64,000 nucleotides of DNA from Sphingobium psychrophilum (GCF_012927105.1 NZ_JABBFV010000016.1:1-64000), one strand, 5' to 3'; counted from the stretch's first letter, positions 44,865 to 54,503 are shown. Notes: a model not told the origin generated them from the letters alone. Translations and numbers: made by a program.

Positions 44865-45745
44865 TACCGAATCCTTCCGCTCATCGAATTAGCGCCCTGA
44901 GATGGATATGGGTCACTTAACAATACAATTTGTTGGTCTTGTGGTTTTCGCGCCGATGGGTCGGTGTCTAAACCTAGTCTTTTCAAAGCGTAATAAAGAA
45001 GCGCGCGTCGAACTGGGATCGAAACCCGACCGCTCTGCATCCCATAGTCCAGCTCGATCGCCCGTTTTTGAGGCGCACTGAGGTCAGGATGCGGGCCAAC
45101 AGCAAGTTCAACGATTTCCTCCCAGGCGATGTCGGACATTGTTTGTTTTTGGGGAGCGCGAGTCTGACGAGTGTCCAAGATGCGCGAGATTACAAAATCC
45201 CGATATTCGCCGCTCTTTTCGCAACAGGATCGAGCGTGCCAGCGAAATCCATCAAAGGCTAATGCGTGCGGTGCTATCCAACGCCACTCTGGATCCTGTG
45301 CAGACATTGACTGATACCGGACTTCAATCGCCTCTACGCGCCTGATCGCAATGACGATTGACCGAAGGATGATGGGGTCAATCCCGCGGGCGGGCGCCGG
45401 AGTTGCATCAAACACCGGCAAATTGCCGATCCAGGCATCATCTGGGCTGACGACGCCTTCAGCAACTGAACGGATTTGGGCTAAGTATTGTGTAGAGTCT
45501 GGCTTCAGGAACAACGGGCTGAAACACGATGAGCGGACATAGGTCTTTCCACTCTTGTCGTAGATCATGTTGTTCTCTGCCAATGCGATGTAGCGATTGA
45601 GGTCACCTGACGCCTGATTGGGTGACACCCCAAACTTTTCGATCAGGTCGCTTCGATTGACGTGCCCCTCCCAGAACAGGCGGAATTCGATGAATTGAAG
45701 CTTCTGCTCCACACCCCATCGCAAACTTGGTCGTTCTTCGCCCAT
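44864..45745 (-). CDS. WYL-domain regulator (BrxR/CapW-like)
   Basis: 293 aa from ATG 45745 (MGEERPSLRWGVEQKLQFIEFRLFWEG); the frame is open to 45889, but BrxR-type proteins begin like this. A winged HTH (NRSDLIEKFGVSPNQASGDLNRYIAL) is followed by a WYL domain (AIEVRYQSMSAQDPEWRWIAPHALAFDGFRWHARSCC) and a C-terminal WCX-like part. BrxR/CapW proteins repress BREX, CBASS and other defence operons until a nucleic-acid signal binds. Being first in the six-gene operon, it should control its own expression. Confidence 0.88.
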   Translation of the reverse strand: MGEERPSLRWGVEQKLQFIEFRLFWEGHVNRSDLIEKFGVSPNQASGDLNRYIALAENNMIYDKSGKTYVRSSCFSPLFLKPDSTQYLAQIRSVAEGVVSPDDAWIGNLPVFDATPAPARGIDPIILRSIVIAIRRVEAIEVRYQSMSAQDPEWRWIAPHALAFDGFRWHARSCCEKSGEYRDFVISRILDTRQTRAPQKQTMSDIAWEEIVELAVGPHPDLSAPQKRAIELDYGMQSGRVSIPVRRALLYYALKRLGLDTDPSARKPQDQQIVLLSDPYPSQGANSMSGRIR

Positions 45746-45866
45746 TCCCAGCCTTAGCCCACCTACTTGAACCACCCAAAAAGTGGATGGATACGACAAT
45801 AGGGGGTAAGGCGGCCTGTCCGCAACAAGTTTCTCTTTTGATTCAATACGGGCAAAGATCCGACGT

Positions 45867-48800
45867 TTACGAACCGCGTTCCAAGTCAATTATGTTGGCG
45901 ACGCCTTGCTGCGCCAATGGTTCAGCAAGCGCCCGGACGCTGCGGTGGTGTGTGAACAACAGGACCTGGTTGGTCTTGCCAAACTCGGCGAGCAGGTCGA
46001 GCGTGGACCGGCTGCGCTCATCGTCGAAATGCACCAGAATGTCGTCCGCGATGAAGGGCAGCGGCTCCGTCGCGCTGGCATAATTCTCAAGACTTGCCAG
46101 CCGGAAGGCGAGGAAAAGCTGGTCGCGGGTGCCGTCGCTCATGGTAGCAACCGCAGCAATACCGCCATTGGCTCGCCGTCCAACCACGACCGGATGGCCT
46201 TTGTCATCGATATCGGTCTCGATTCCGGCAAATTCACCGAGTGTCGTTGCCGTGAACAGTTCGCCTGCCCGCGCAATGAGCGGATCTTGCTGTTCTGCGC
46301 GGATCGTTGCCATGGCCGACGTCACCAATTCGCGCGCAACCGATAGCTCGAGATAGCGTTCGAGGGCGAGATGCATCTGCGCTGCCGCCGCTTCGCGTTC
46401 GGCAACGGCGTGATTGACCTCGCTCTGGCTCAGATAGGCAGCAAGGTCGTCCTTTGCCGCCTTCTCGGCGAGAATGGCTGCCTCGATTTCGCTCTCGATC
46501 TCGCTAGCACGCGATGTCTGCTCGGACAGTTCCGCGCGAACCTCATCGAGGTCGCGTTCATCCCATTCCGCCCGCAAGGTAGCGAGATCAAGCTTGTCGC
46601 CCACGTCCGTCGCGGTGCGTTCCGCCAGAGCGATCTCATTGCACAAAGTCATACGTGCTTCACACCCTGAAGCTGCGTCCAGAAGGGCCCCATCATCGCT
46701 GCCATCAAGTTTTGCCGAAGCCGCGAGCGTAGCCAGCTCCTCCAGAGCGGTGCCAAGGGCCTCTTGCGCCTGGTCGGCCTCGACCTTCGCCTCTTCAAAG
46801 TCGGGCAGTACCCCGTCATATTGCGTTTGCGCTGTTGCGTTGTCGGTAAATCGGGCCAGCACCATCTGCGCTGCAACCACACAGTCTTCGCCGATCTCGA
46901 TGGCGAGTTCGGTCGCGAGGCTGCGGACATCCTTCGCAAGGCTCGTCTCGTCGTCGTCCATGCGCTTTAGCCGCTGGCGGGCCTGCCCTATTGCTGAAAG
47001 CACACCGCGTGCGCCCACCCATTCGGTGACCGCACTGTTGGCATCTGCCGGCGAAATGTCGGGTTTGAGCCCCAGCGCACCTGTTGCCGCAGGCCATGCC
47101 GCATCCCAGGCGGCCTGTGCGTCCGACAATTGTTGCACTTCCGCCTCAACCAGCTTGTGCTGCCGCGCCAAGTCCTCCCGGTCCCGCGTGTCCCTGCCAT
47201 ATTCGGCATGTGCTTGTTCGTGCCGGGAAATGGCGTTTTGCACCGCGCTGACCCGGGCCGCGAACGACAATGTGGTATCGAGCTTGCGGCTCTGTTCGAT
47301 TCGCTCGAGCAGCTCAACGGCCGGCGCAAGCTGGGCCTCTTCCAAAGCCAGTGCATTTGCCAAATTCCGCAAGCGTTCTGATTCATCCAGCGCCAATTGT
47401 CGGGCCTGGCCAAATTGGAGCAGCGACGCCAGTTCCGGGTGTTTGACCATAACTTGCGGAAAACTGTTCCCCCATTGCGCGATCCGCACTTCGCCTTGTG
47501 CGACAAGCGCGGCCGTCTCGGCCTCCGCCGCGGTGACCGCAGCCCTTGCCTCCGCGACGCGCCGCAACGCGAGTGCGAGCGATGCAGCCCGTTCTGCCTC
47601 TGCGGCGCGGCGATCGGCAAGTTCGTCTGCAGACACGATTGCCGTTTCCAGACCGTCAGCAACGGCAAGGCGAGCAGCGCCGTCATCGGGCAGCTGTCCC
47701 GCGACATATGCCGTCTTTATCGGCCTCCAGGCATCGGCGCGCAGGCTGCGTGCCTCGGCAAGAGAGGCATCACTTGCAATGGTCCCGGATGCCTGAAGCG
47801 CGCCAATCTCAGCCTCACCGGCTGAAATCTCGCGCTCGGCCTGTCGCTTCAGCTTGGCCTGATCATCGATCTGCGAGGTCAACGTCTCGCGCGCGGCCTG
47901 CTCACTGCGAATATCGTCAACGCTGGGGCATGACAGGGTGGCAAGCGCATCGATGGTATCGAATCCAAGCGCCTTGAGCCGTCCGCTCAATGTTGCGCTG
48001 TCAGTATCCAGCGCCTGCTGACGTGCCTGGTGCGCCGACTTCTGGGCCGCAAGGCTGGCAAAGGCCGATGACGACGCCTCGGGCGGAGCATTATGCCCTG
48101 CCTGGCGTGCCGCTTCCAAACGATCTTCAATCACCGCAAGCGAAGCCACCAATTCGCCAAGGCGCTTTCTGGCAGAGGCTAGACCTGGACGGCGCTCCAC
48201 CATCTCGTCGGCAGCCGAGCGCACAAGATTGAGGGCAGACGGGTCCGGGATCAGTGGTGCAAGGTCTGCATCGGCCGGCAGGCCAAGCATCCGGCGCAGC
48301 GCCGCCAGTTGAGCTTCGCCCTCATCAATCTCGCGCTGACGATTGGCACGATCGGACCGGGCCTTGCTGACGTGAAGGGCGCGTTCGCCCAGATCACGTA
48401 CCCGCTGTTCGGCGGCTTTGAGACCCGGGTTCACCACCAGCGCATCAAGCCGTGCCTTCAGGCGATTCCGCCGCTCGATCGCGGCCTCGAGCCGCGTTTC
48501 AGCCTTGTTGCGCTGGTCCAGAGCAGTCCGCATCTTGGCCGCGAAATCATCCGGGAAGGAGGCGACATCGTCGTAGCCGACCAGATCCAGTGTAAAGTTG
48601 GCCAGCTGACGCAAATAGGGCACGACTCGCAGGACGCGCTCCAGCCGGGACGTCGATGCGCCGAGGCTGCGCCTCTCTGATCGCAGGGCCTCGAGCTTTT
48701 CCGCGGCTGCGAGCGATGCCTTGCGCGTCTGCTCAAAGGTTTCCCGGGTCAGTTGCGCGCCGCGTGCCGTCTTCTCGGCCGCCTCGAATGCCGTCAGCTG

Positions 48801-49352
48801 CTGGTAGAAAACACGATTTACCGACCGCCTCGTATCGAAGAGCTTGTCCGCTTCGCCGTCGATACCTTCGAGGCGAGATACCAGCGTGCGCAAGCCGCCG
48901 CCTGCTTCGACGATCAGACGCCCGATGTCGCCATCGGCATGAAGCAATCGCTCTCCGCCGTTGCGCAATGTTTCGTGGTTCAGACCAAAGAGGGTTTCGA
49001 ACCGCTCCCGTGTGATGGCACCCAGAACCGGCGCAAGGACGGTGTCGTCGAGCGCCGTTCCGGACAGGTCAGCCAGTGTCTTGCCATTGCCCTTGCGGCG
49101 CTTGAGCGTCACCGTGCTGCCATCAGCCATCAGCATCGTGGCCCCGATGCGCATGCCATCGTAGCCGAACAAACTGCCGCGCTGGGTATTCTTGGGGATC
49201 GAGAACAGGAAGTCGCTGATCGCCTCGAGACAGGTGCTCTTGCCCGCTTCATTGGCACCGTAGACCACCGTGAGGCCCGCCGTTTCCGGAATGGTGAGAT
49301 CGCGGCTGGCGCAGCCGCCATATTTCTCGAGGCTGAGTTCAGTCAGGCGCAT
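45867..49352 (-). CDS. YhaN-like large ATPase (SbcC/RecF type)
   Basis: 1161 aa. The ABC half-site opens with LSLEKYGGCASRDLTI and Walker A VVYGANEAGKST (29-40); a coiled-coil body of about 850 residues rich in Ala/Glu/Arg follows; then Walker B-like PLPFIADDILVHFDD and LLFTHH. The protein resembles YhaN, which pairs with the nuclease YhaO. Start overlaps the yhaO stop by 14 bp. Unlike SbcC there is no CxxC hook at the centre. Likely DNA-end processing or defence against foreign DNA in the ICE. Confidence 0.88.
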   Translation of the reverse strand: MRLTELSLEKYGGCASRDLTIPETAGLTVVYGANEAGKSTCLEAISDFLFSIPKNTQRGSLFGYDGMRIGATMLMADGSTVTLKRRKGNGKTLADLSGTALDDTVLAPVLGAITRERFETLFGLNHETLRNGGERLLHADGDIGRLIVEAGGGLRTLVSRLEGIDGEADKLFDTRRSVNRVFYQQLTAFEAAEKTARGAQLTRETFEQTRKASLAAAEKLEALRSERRSLGASTSRLERVLRVVPYLRQLANFTLDLVGYDDVASFPDDFAAKMRTALDQRNKAETRLEAAIERRNRLKARLDALVVNPGLKAAEQRVRDLGERALHVSKARSDRANRQREIDEGEAQLAALRRMLGLPADADLAPLIPDPSALNLVRSAADEMVERRPGLASARKRLGELVASLAVIEDRLEAARQAGHNAPPEASSSAFASLAAQKSAHQARQQALDTDSATLSGRLKALGFDTIDALATLSCPSVDDIRSEQAARETLTSQIDDQAKLKRQAEREISAGEAEIGALQASGTIASDASLAEARSLRADAWRPIKTAYVAGQLPDDGAARLAVADGLETAIVSADELADRRAAEAERAASLALALRRVAEARAAVTAAEAETAALVAQGEVRIAQWGNSFPQVMVKHPELASLLQFGQARQLALDESERLRNLANALALEEAQLAPAVELLERIEQSRKLDTTLSFAARVSAVQNAISRHEQAHAEYGRDTRDREDLARQHKLVEAEVQQLSDAQAAWDAAWPAATGALGLKPDISPADANSAVTEWVGARGVLSAIGQARQRLKRMDDDETSLAKDVRSLATELAIEIGEDCVVAAQMVLARFTDNATAQTQYDGVLPDFEEAKVEADQAQEALGTALEELATLAASAKLDGSDDGALLDAASGCEARMTLCNEIALAERTATDVGDKLDLATLRAEWDERDLDEVRAELSEQTSRASEIESEIEAAILAEKAAKDDLAAYLSQSEVNHAVAEREAAAAQMHLALERYLELSVARELVTSAMATIRAEQQDPLIARAGELFTATTLGEFAGIETDIDDKGHPVVVGRRANGGIAAVATMSDGTRDQLFLAFRLASLENYASATEPLPFIADDILVHFDDERSRSTLDLLAEFGKTNQVLLFTHHRSVRALAEPLAQQGVANIIDLERGS

Positions 49353-50592
49353 GACCAGCCTCGCTGACTAGACTGCGCGCAAGGGCTGCGGCGCGTTCAG
49401 GTATCTCGGCGCGCATCTGCTCGATGAAGGCATCGGCATGTGCGCCAGCGGGCAGTTTCGTCCGAATCTCTGCAAGCCGCGCTTCGAGAACTTGCGCAAT
49501 TGCGCTGTCCTGGCTGAGGCGGGTCACTTCCTGATCAAGCTTGCCAGCCACCGTTGGATCGACGGCGTCCGGGGCTTCAGGATGGGCCGTTTCCAACCTC
49601 AGCTTTTCGAGCCACACGTCATCCGAGAGCGTTGCCAGCAGTGTTTCCACGTCCTCCCGGAAAGCGGTGCGCTCGAGAATCAATCTGGAATGGAGCGGTG
49701 TAGTTCCAGTCACCGTCAGGCGCAGGGCAAGGGGCCGTCCATCGGCTTGCTCAGCGCCTTGGGCGATATGGCCGCGAATGAGATCCAGTAATTCCGGGTG
49801 TTCGCTCGTTCCCGACACATCAACTGTGATCGATGCCCAGCGCACCACATCCAGCGCGCGATGCTCAAGGCTGGTGACTCTGCCGTCATTGACCTTGACC
49901 AGGACGGCTCCCTTGGGCCCCGTCTCTCGTGGGTGCCGGCCCTGAAGATTGCCGGGATAGACGATGTGCGGGTGCTCCCCGAGCACGGCATGGGCGTGGA
50001 CGTGGCCTAGCGCCCAATAGTCATAGCCATGATTGGTGAGCTGCTCGGCCGTGCAGGGCGCATAGCGGGCGTGATGACCTTCGCTGCCCGCACAGGCCGT
50101 ATGGAGAACGCCGATATTGAACAGTGCCTCGGTTGCTGCCGGATATTCGCGCGCCAGATCTTCGGAGACGTCCGGGCGGGGGAAGCTCCGCCCATGGATC
50201 GCGACCCCGACATCATCGAGACGATGTGTGGCGGCCTTGGTCTTAGGAAAGACATGGACATTGCCGGAAAGGGACAGCTTGTCGGCAAAACGATTGGCGG
50301 AATCATGGTTTCCAAGGACCATGAAAACCGCGATGCCAGCTTCGTCCAGCCGGCACATTCCCTCCATGAAGTAAAGACCCGTCTGGAAGTTACGCAGATC
50401 GCCATCGAAAATGTCACCGGCCAACAACATGAACCGGCAGCCCTCATCGATCGCAAGGGCCACCAGGTTATCGAAGGCCTCACGCGACGCCGCCTCGACG
50501 CGCGCGGCATATTCCGCAGATTTACCCGCCAATCCAAGTAATGGACTGTCGAGGTGAAGATCAGCGGCATGTACAAAGGTGAATTCGGTCAA
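49339..50592 (-). CDS. YhaO-like metallophosphoesterase nuclease (SbcD type)
   Basis: 417 aa from TTG at 50592; an in-frame ATG lies at 50616, but GGGAGG is 7 bp before the TTG, which gives the N-terminus LTEFTFVHAADLHLDSPL normal for the family. Metal-binding motifs: HAADLHLDS, AGDIFDG, LGNHDS, GVLHT and LGHVHAH. It is the nuclease partner of the YhaN-like ATPase. The pair is divergent from ardC and shares the intergenic region 50617-50828. Confidence 0.9.
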   Translation of the reverse strand: MTEFTFVHAADLHLDSPLLGLAGKSAEYAARVEAASREAFDNLVALAIDEGCRFMLLAGDIFDGDLRNFQTGLYFMEGMCRLDEAGIAVFMVLGNHDSANRFADKLSLSGNVHVFPKTKAATHRLDDVGVAIHGRSFPRPDVSEDLAREYPAATEALFNIGVLHTACAGSEGHHARYAPCTAEQLTNHGYDYWALGHVHAHAVLGEHPHIVYPGNLQGRHPRETGPKGAVLVKVNDGRVTSLEHRALDVVRWASITVDVSGTSEHPELLDLIRGHIAQGAEQADGRPLALRLTVTGTTPLHSRLILERTAFREDVETLLATLSDDVWLEKLRLETAHPEAPDAVDPTVAGKLDQEVTRLSQDSAIAQVLEARLAEIRTKLPAGAHADAFIEQMRAEIPERAAALARSLVSEAGHAPD

Positions 50593-50690
50593 TCGAAGGC
50601 CTCCCGCCTCCAACATGGCACAAACCACCCTAAAATGTCTCGATAAAATCGGTTCAGCGCATGTGGGGAAAGCCTTCCCCTGCTGCTGAA

Positions 50691-50828
50691 CCCGCTCGGT
50701 CTCATCAGACCCCTTCGTGCGGGACTGCCGCCCCGCAACGCCCCGCGAGAGGAAGAGAACGGGCTGGCCCCGTGACGGGCTGAGAGCGGCGAGAGAGGCT
50801 CGCTGCGGGTCCGTCGCGGAGACCTGCC
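50691..50828 (+). promoter_or_regulatory. Structured 5' leader of ardC
   Basis: Stems: CCCGC (50691-50695) with GCGGG (50719-50723) enclosing GGTCT (50698-50702) with AGACC (50707-50711); then GACGG (50774-50778) with CCGTC (50811-50815) enclosing GCGAG (50789-50793) with CTCGC (50799-50803). GGAGACC follows just before the ATG. The last 75 bases align closely with the leader before the parB-like gene (shared GAGGAAGAG, GTGACGGGCT, CGAGAGAG and GGAGACCTGC blocks). Confidence 0.6.
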
Positions 50829-51806
50829 ATGCCGCAACGACATGTTGCCCGCTCAAACCCTGAGCGAATCAACCTTTACCAGCAAATCACCGACCGGATC
50901 ATCGCTGATCTCGAAGCTGGGCGCGTCCCATGGGTTCAGCCCTGGGGAACGGCCAGTGCCGGCATCGGCATGCCGCACAATGCTGTCAGTTCCCGTCGAT
51001 ACAGTGGCATCAATGTGCTTACCCTATGGCATGCCGTCGTGTCCCGAGGCTTCTCAAACCATGCGTTCCTGACGTTCCGGCAGGCTGCGGCCTTGGGGGG
51101 CTCGGTGCGTCGCGGCGAGCGCGGGGTCGGTATCATCTACACCCGCCGCTTTGTGCCCAGCAGCGAACGTCGCCGAGCGGATACCGAAGGCACCGCAACC
51201 AGCGGCGGGATTCCGTTCCTCAAGCATTTCACGGTGTTCTCGGCCGACCAGTGTGACGGCCTGCCCGAACATATCTGTCTCCCGCCGCCGCCCATCCCGG
51301 ATGGCCTGATCCTGCCGCACGCCGAGGAACTGATCGCCGCGACGGGCGCTGACTTCCGCATCGGGGGCCCGTCCGCCTTTTACAGCCCGGCGCATGACTA
51401 TGTCGCCGTGCCGCGGCCCGACGATTTCCATGAGCCGATCAACTGGCATCGCACGGCTTTCCATGAACTGGGCCATTGGACTGGCCATGCCTCCCGGCTT
51501 GGCCGCGATCAGACCGGCAGCTTCGGCTCCAAGGACTATGGCCGCGAAGAATTGATCGCCGAAATGGCGGGTGCCTTCGTCTGCGCCGCGCTCGGGATTG
51601 TGCCAAGCGTTCGCCACGCTGATTACATCGGCTCCTGGCTCCAGATTATCCGGGAAGACAATCGCGCCATCCTGCGCGCCGCCAGCGCTGCCTCCAAGGC
51701 GGCAGATTTTATCCTCGCCTGTCGTGAAACCGCATCAACTGGCCTTGATGTCGCTGGTGAGGACGAAGTCGACGGCTTCGACCTGGAAGGAAGGTTGGCG
51801 GCATGA
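50829..51806 (+). CDS. ardC: ArdC-like antirestriction protein (ssDNA-binding, zincin-like)
   Basis: 325 aa. The N-terminal DUF1738/ArdC domain (YQQITDRIIADLEAGRVPWVQPW ... GINVLTLW) binds single-stranded DNA, and a C-terminal zincin-like metallopeptidase domain has FHELGHWTGH with HExxH. ArdC proteins protect incoming single-stranded ICE DNA from restriction in the recipient. It lies at the head of a plus-strand operon; its stop overlaps the next start by 4 bp. Confidence 0.92.
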   Translation: MPQRHVARSNPERINLYQQITDRIIADLEAGRVPWVQPWGTASAGIGMPHNAVSSRRYSGINVLTLWHAVVSRGFSNHAFLTFRQAAALGGSVRRGERGVGIIYTRRFVPSSERRRADTEGTATSGGIPFLKHFTVFSADQCDGLPEHICLPPPPIPDGLILPHAEELIAATGADFRIGGPSAFYSPAHDYVAVPRPDDFHEPINWHRTAFHELGHWTGHASRLGRDQTGSFGSKDYGREELIAEMAGAFVCAALGIVPSVRHADYIGSWLQIIREDNRAILRAASAASKAADFILACRETASTGLDVAGEDEVDGFDLEGRLAA

Positions 51807-52201
51807 ACCTGCTCACCCCCGAAATCCGCGAGGCCTTGATCGCAAACCTGCACGCGCGTCGCAATGCGCAGGCACAAGGCGAACGAGAGCCTGATCCGGT
51901 TCCCGTTGTCCGCTTCTTCAATCCGCTTGGCGCTGCCACCTGGCTTGCCACCGAACTCGACGAGGACGGCATCCTGTTCGGCCTTGCCGATCTTGGCCTT
52001 GGCTGCCCTGAACTTGGCAGCTTCTCATTGTGGGAATTGCAGTCGCTGCGCCTGCCGTTCGGCCTCGGTATCGAGCGGGATATCCTTTTCGACACCGCGT
52101 TGCCCATATCGGCCTACGTCGCGGCAGCCCGGCAGGCGGGTTCGATCCTCGGTGCTGAAAAGCTGCTGAGGGAACGCTCCATGCCAGAAGGGGATGGCTG
52201 A
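51803..52201 (+). CDS. DUF2958 domain protein
   Basis: 132 aa, the DUF2958 pattern: MNLLTPEIREALIANLHAR, PVVRFFNPLGAATWLATELDEDGILFGLADLGLGCPELGSFSLWELQSLRLPFGLGIERD. The family is widespread on plasmids and ICEs next to ardC; function unknown. It overlaps ardC (ATGA). Confidence 0.92.
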   Translation: MNLLTPEIREALIANLHARRNAQAQGEREPDPVPVVRFFNPLGAATWLATELDEDGILFGLADLGLGCPELGSFSLWELQSLRLPFGLGIERDILFDTALPISAYVAAARQAGSILGAEKLLRERSMPEGDG

Positions 52202-52202
52202 A

Positions 52203-52339
52203 ATCTGGCAGCATGGCGGCCTGCCAGATCGCGGGTTGGTCCGCCTGCGGCGACCCTAGAGGAAGAGGAAGGCAGGGCCTTCGTGACGGGCTTGGAAGCC
52301 GAGAGAGTGTCTCGCGGCGGCCCGTCATGGAGACCTGCA
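52203..52339 (+). promoter_or_regulatory. Structured 5' leader of the parB-like gene
   Basis: Starts right after the DUF2958 stop with a perfect 9-bp stem, ATCTGGCAG (52203-52211) with CTGCCAGAT (52221-52229). The main element has GACGGGC (52285-52291) pairing with GCCCGTC (52320-52326), enclosing CGAGA (52300-52304) with TCTCG (52310-52314). GGAGACC precedes the ATG. The outer stem is compatible with the ardC leader and is longer here. Confidence 0.6.
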
Positions 52340-54457
52340 ATGGCCAGACAGCCTGCAAAAATCACCCTCAGCCCGTCGCGTGACATTCCCTTCGACCATT
52401 TGATCCTGTCACAATCCAATGTCCGCCGCGTGAAGGCCGGCGTGTCGATCCCCGAACTTGCTGAGGATATCGCGCGCCGGACTTTGCTTCAGAGCCTCAA
52501 CGTGCGCCCGGTACTTGATGCCGAAGGTCAGGAGACCGGCATCTTCGAAGTTCCGGCCGGTGGCCGACGCTACCGTGCCCTTGAACATTTGGTGAAACAG
52601 AAGCGCCTGGCGCGTACTGCTCCCATTCCCTGCATCGTCAAGGCGGCGGACAATGACGTCTCGGCGGAAGAAGACAGCTATGCCGAAAACGCGCACCGGG
52701 AGCAGTTGCATCCGCTCGACCAGTTCCGGGCCATGCAGGCCATGGTCGACAAGGGTAGCGCCGCCGAAGACATCGCCGCGCATTTCATGACCACGCCCGC
52801 TGTCGTCCGCCAGCGTCTCAAACTGGCGTCGGTCTCGCCCAAACTCCACGACATCTATGCCGAAGACGGCATGTCGCTGGACCAGTTGATGGCGTTCACC
52901 GTGTCTGAAGATCATGAGCGCCAGGAGCAGGTATGGGAAATGCTCACCCACAGCTTCAACAAATCCGCCGCCTACATCCGCCAGCGCCTGACGGAAAACA
53001 GCGTCCGGGTTGCCGACAAGCGGGTGCTGTTCGTGACCGTCGATGCCTATGTCGCGGCAGGTGGCGGCGTGATGCGCGACCTGTTCGAGCACGATGACGG
53101 TGGCTGGCTCACCGATCCCGCACTGCTCGACCGCTTGGTCGACGCGAAACTTGCCGCCGAGGGCAACCGCATTGGCACTGAAGGCTGGAAATGGGTGGCG
53201 ACTGCCGTCGACCTGCCATGGAATGCGACCAACGGACACCGTGAGATCGTTGGCGCAGAATTACCCATGACTGAGGCTGAGCAGGCAAGACTCACGGCGC
53301 TTCAGGCTGAAATCGAGCAGATCGAGACCGAATGGGCCGACGACCCCAACGTGCCGCAGGACGTCTATGCGCGGATCGAAGGGCTTGAAACGGAAATCGG
53401 CCAGCTGGTCGACCGGCCCATGATTTTCGATCCTGCCGAAATGGCAATCGCCGGTGCCTTTGTGACCATCGAGGCGGATGGTTCGCTTTGCATTGAGCGG
53501 GGCTACGTCCGAGCCGAAGACGAACCGGTGGTGGAAGTGGGCGGCGAAGACGATGGCTCCGGGGTCGATCCCGTTTCGGGCGAGCCAATACCTGGCGCAA
53601 ACCACCGTGGGACCGCACCAAACGCCAGCGGTTCGGCGCCTACCGGAACTGATGAAGAAGATTCCGACGATGACATCCTCAAGCCGTTGCCCGACCGGCT
53701 GGTTGCCGACCTGACCGCCTGGCGCACGCTTGCGTTGCAGGATGCCTTTGCCCAAAGCCCCGCCACAGCCTTCGCGACGGTGCTGCACGCGCTCGTGCTC
53801 GACACCTTCTACAGCTACAGCCGCGAGAGCTGTCTGCAACTGTCGCTCAACCGGGTGTCCTTTGCCAATCCACCTGCAGGTCTGCGCGACAGTGCTCCCG
53901 CGCGGGCCATCGCCGAGCGCATGAAGCGCTGGGAGGATCGACTGCCGGAGTCCGACAAGGAACTTTGGGACGCGCTTCTGGCCTTCGACGCCGATGAGCA
54001 GGCCAGTCTGTTTGCCCATTGCACATCGCTGGCGGTGAACGCGCAGGCCGAGATCGTCCCCAAATACGACAATGGCCGGGTGTCGACGCACAGCGTTGCA
54101 CGCCGCATCGCTCACAGCCATGTCCTGGCGCATGCCGTTGGTCTTGATGTCGTGGCGGCAGGCTGGAAGCCCACAGTCGATGGTTATTTCCGCAGCGTGA
54201 CCAAACCGCGCATTCTTGCCGATGTGACCGAAGCGCGCGGGGAGCAGTTCGCTGGCATGATCGATCACCTGAAAAAGGGCGACATGGCCCGCGAAGCGGA
54301 ACGGCTGCTGGAAGATGTCCACTGGCTTCCCGAGCCGCTGCGGACGCCCGACGCCGACGGTGGTCATGGCGCTGTGCCTGACGTTGATCGTGAAGGGCTC
54401 AAATTACCCGCGTTCCTTGATGATGACGAGGCGGCTTACGCGATCGCTGCCGAATGA
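52340..54457 (+). CDS. ParB/RepB/Spo0J-like protein
   Basis: 705 aa, far longer than chromosomal ParB (about 300 aa). The ParB nuclease-like domain starts ILSQSNVRRVKAGVSIPELAEDIARRTLLQSLNVRPV and has GGRRYRALEHL; an HTH follows (GSAAEDIAAHFMTTPAVVRQRLKLASVSPKL). The C-terminal two thirds contain a helix-rich domain and an acidic linker. Large ParB proteins of this sort are standard on ICEs of this family; they may act as regulators or DNA-processing factors rather than for partition, as no ParA is visible. Start chosen at 52340 behind GGAGACC. Confidence 0.88.
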   Translation: MARQPAKITLSPSRDIPFDHLILSQSNVRRVKAGVSIPELAEDIARRTLLQSLNVRPVLDAEGQETGIFEVPAGGRRYRALEHLVKQKRLARTAPIPCIVKAADNDVSAEEDSYAENAHREQLHPLDQFRAMQAMVDKGSAAEDIAAHFMTTPAVVRQRLKLASVSPKLHDIYAEDGMSLDQLMAFTVSEDHERQEQVWEMLTHSFNKSAAYIRQRLTENSVRVADKRVLFVTVDAYVAAGGGVMRDLFEHDDGGWLTDPALLDRLVDAKLAAEGNRIGTEGWKWVATAVDLPWNATNGHREIVGAELPMTEAEQARLTALQAEIEQIETEWADDPNVPQDVYARIEGLETEIGQLVDRPMIFDPAEMAIAGAFVTIEADGSLCIERGYVRAEDEPVVEVGGEDDGSGVDPVSGEPIPGANHRGTAPNASGSAPTGTDEEDSDDDILKPLPDRLVADLTAWRTLALQDAFAQSPATAFATVLHALVLDTFYSYSRESCLQLSLNRVSFANPPAGLRDSAPARAIAERMKRWEDRLPESDKELWDALLAFDADEQASLFAHCTSLAVNAQAEIVPKYDNGRVSTHSVARRIAHSHVLAHAVGLDVVAAGWKPTVDGYFRSVTKPRILADVTEARGEQFAGMIDHLKKGDMAREAERLLEDVHWLPEPLRTPDADGGHGAVPDVDREGLKLPAFLDDDEAAYAIAAE

Positions 54458-54503
54458 TCCGAACCGCGCGGGTTCAACATCCCGACTGTTTTTCCGTCAC
54501 TCA

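Noticed and set aside
53261..54367. Minus-strand ORF opposite the parB-like gene
   Set aside because: Antisense shadow; no start signal and no family pattern.
52340..54457. Partition system (ParAB)
   Set aside because: No ParA and no parS repeats are visible nearby; the protein is much longer than partition ParB.
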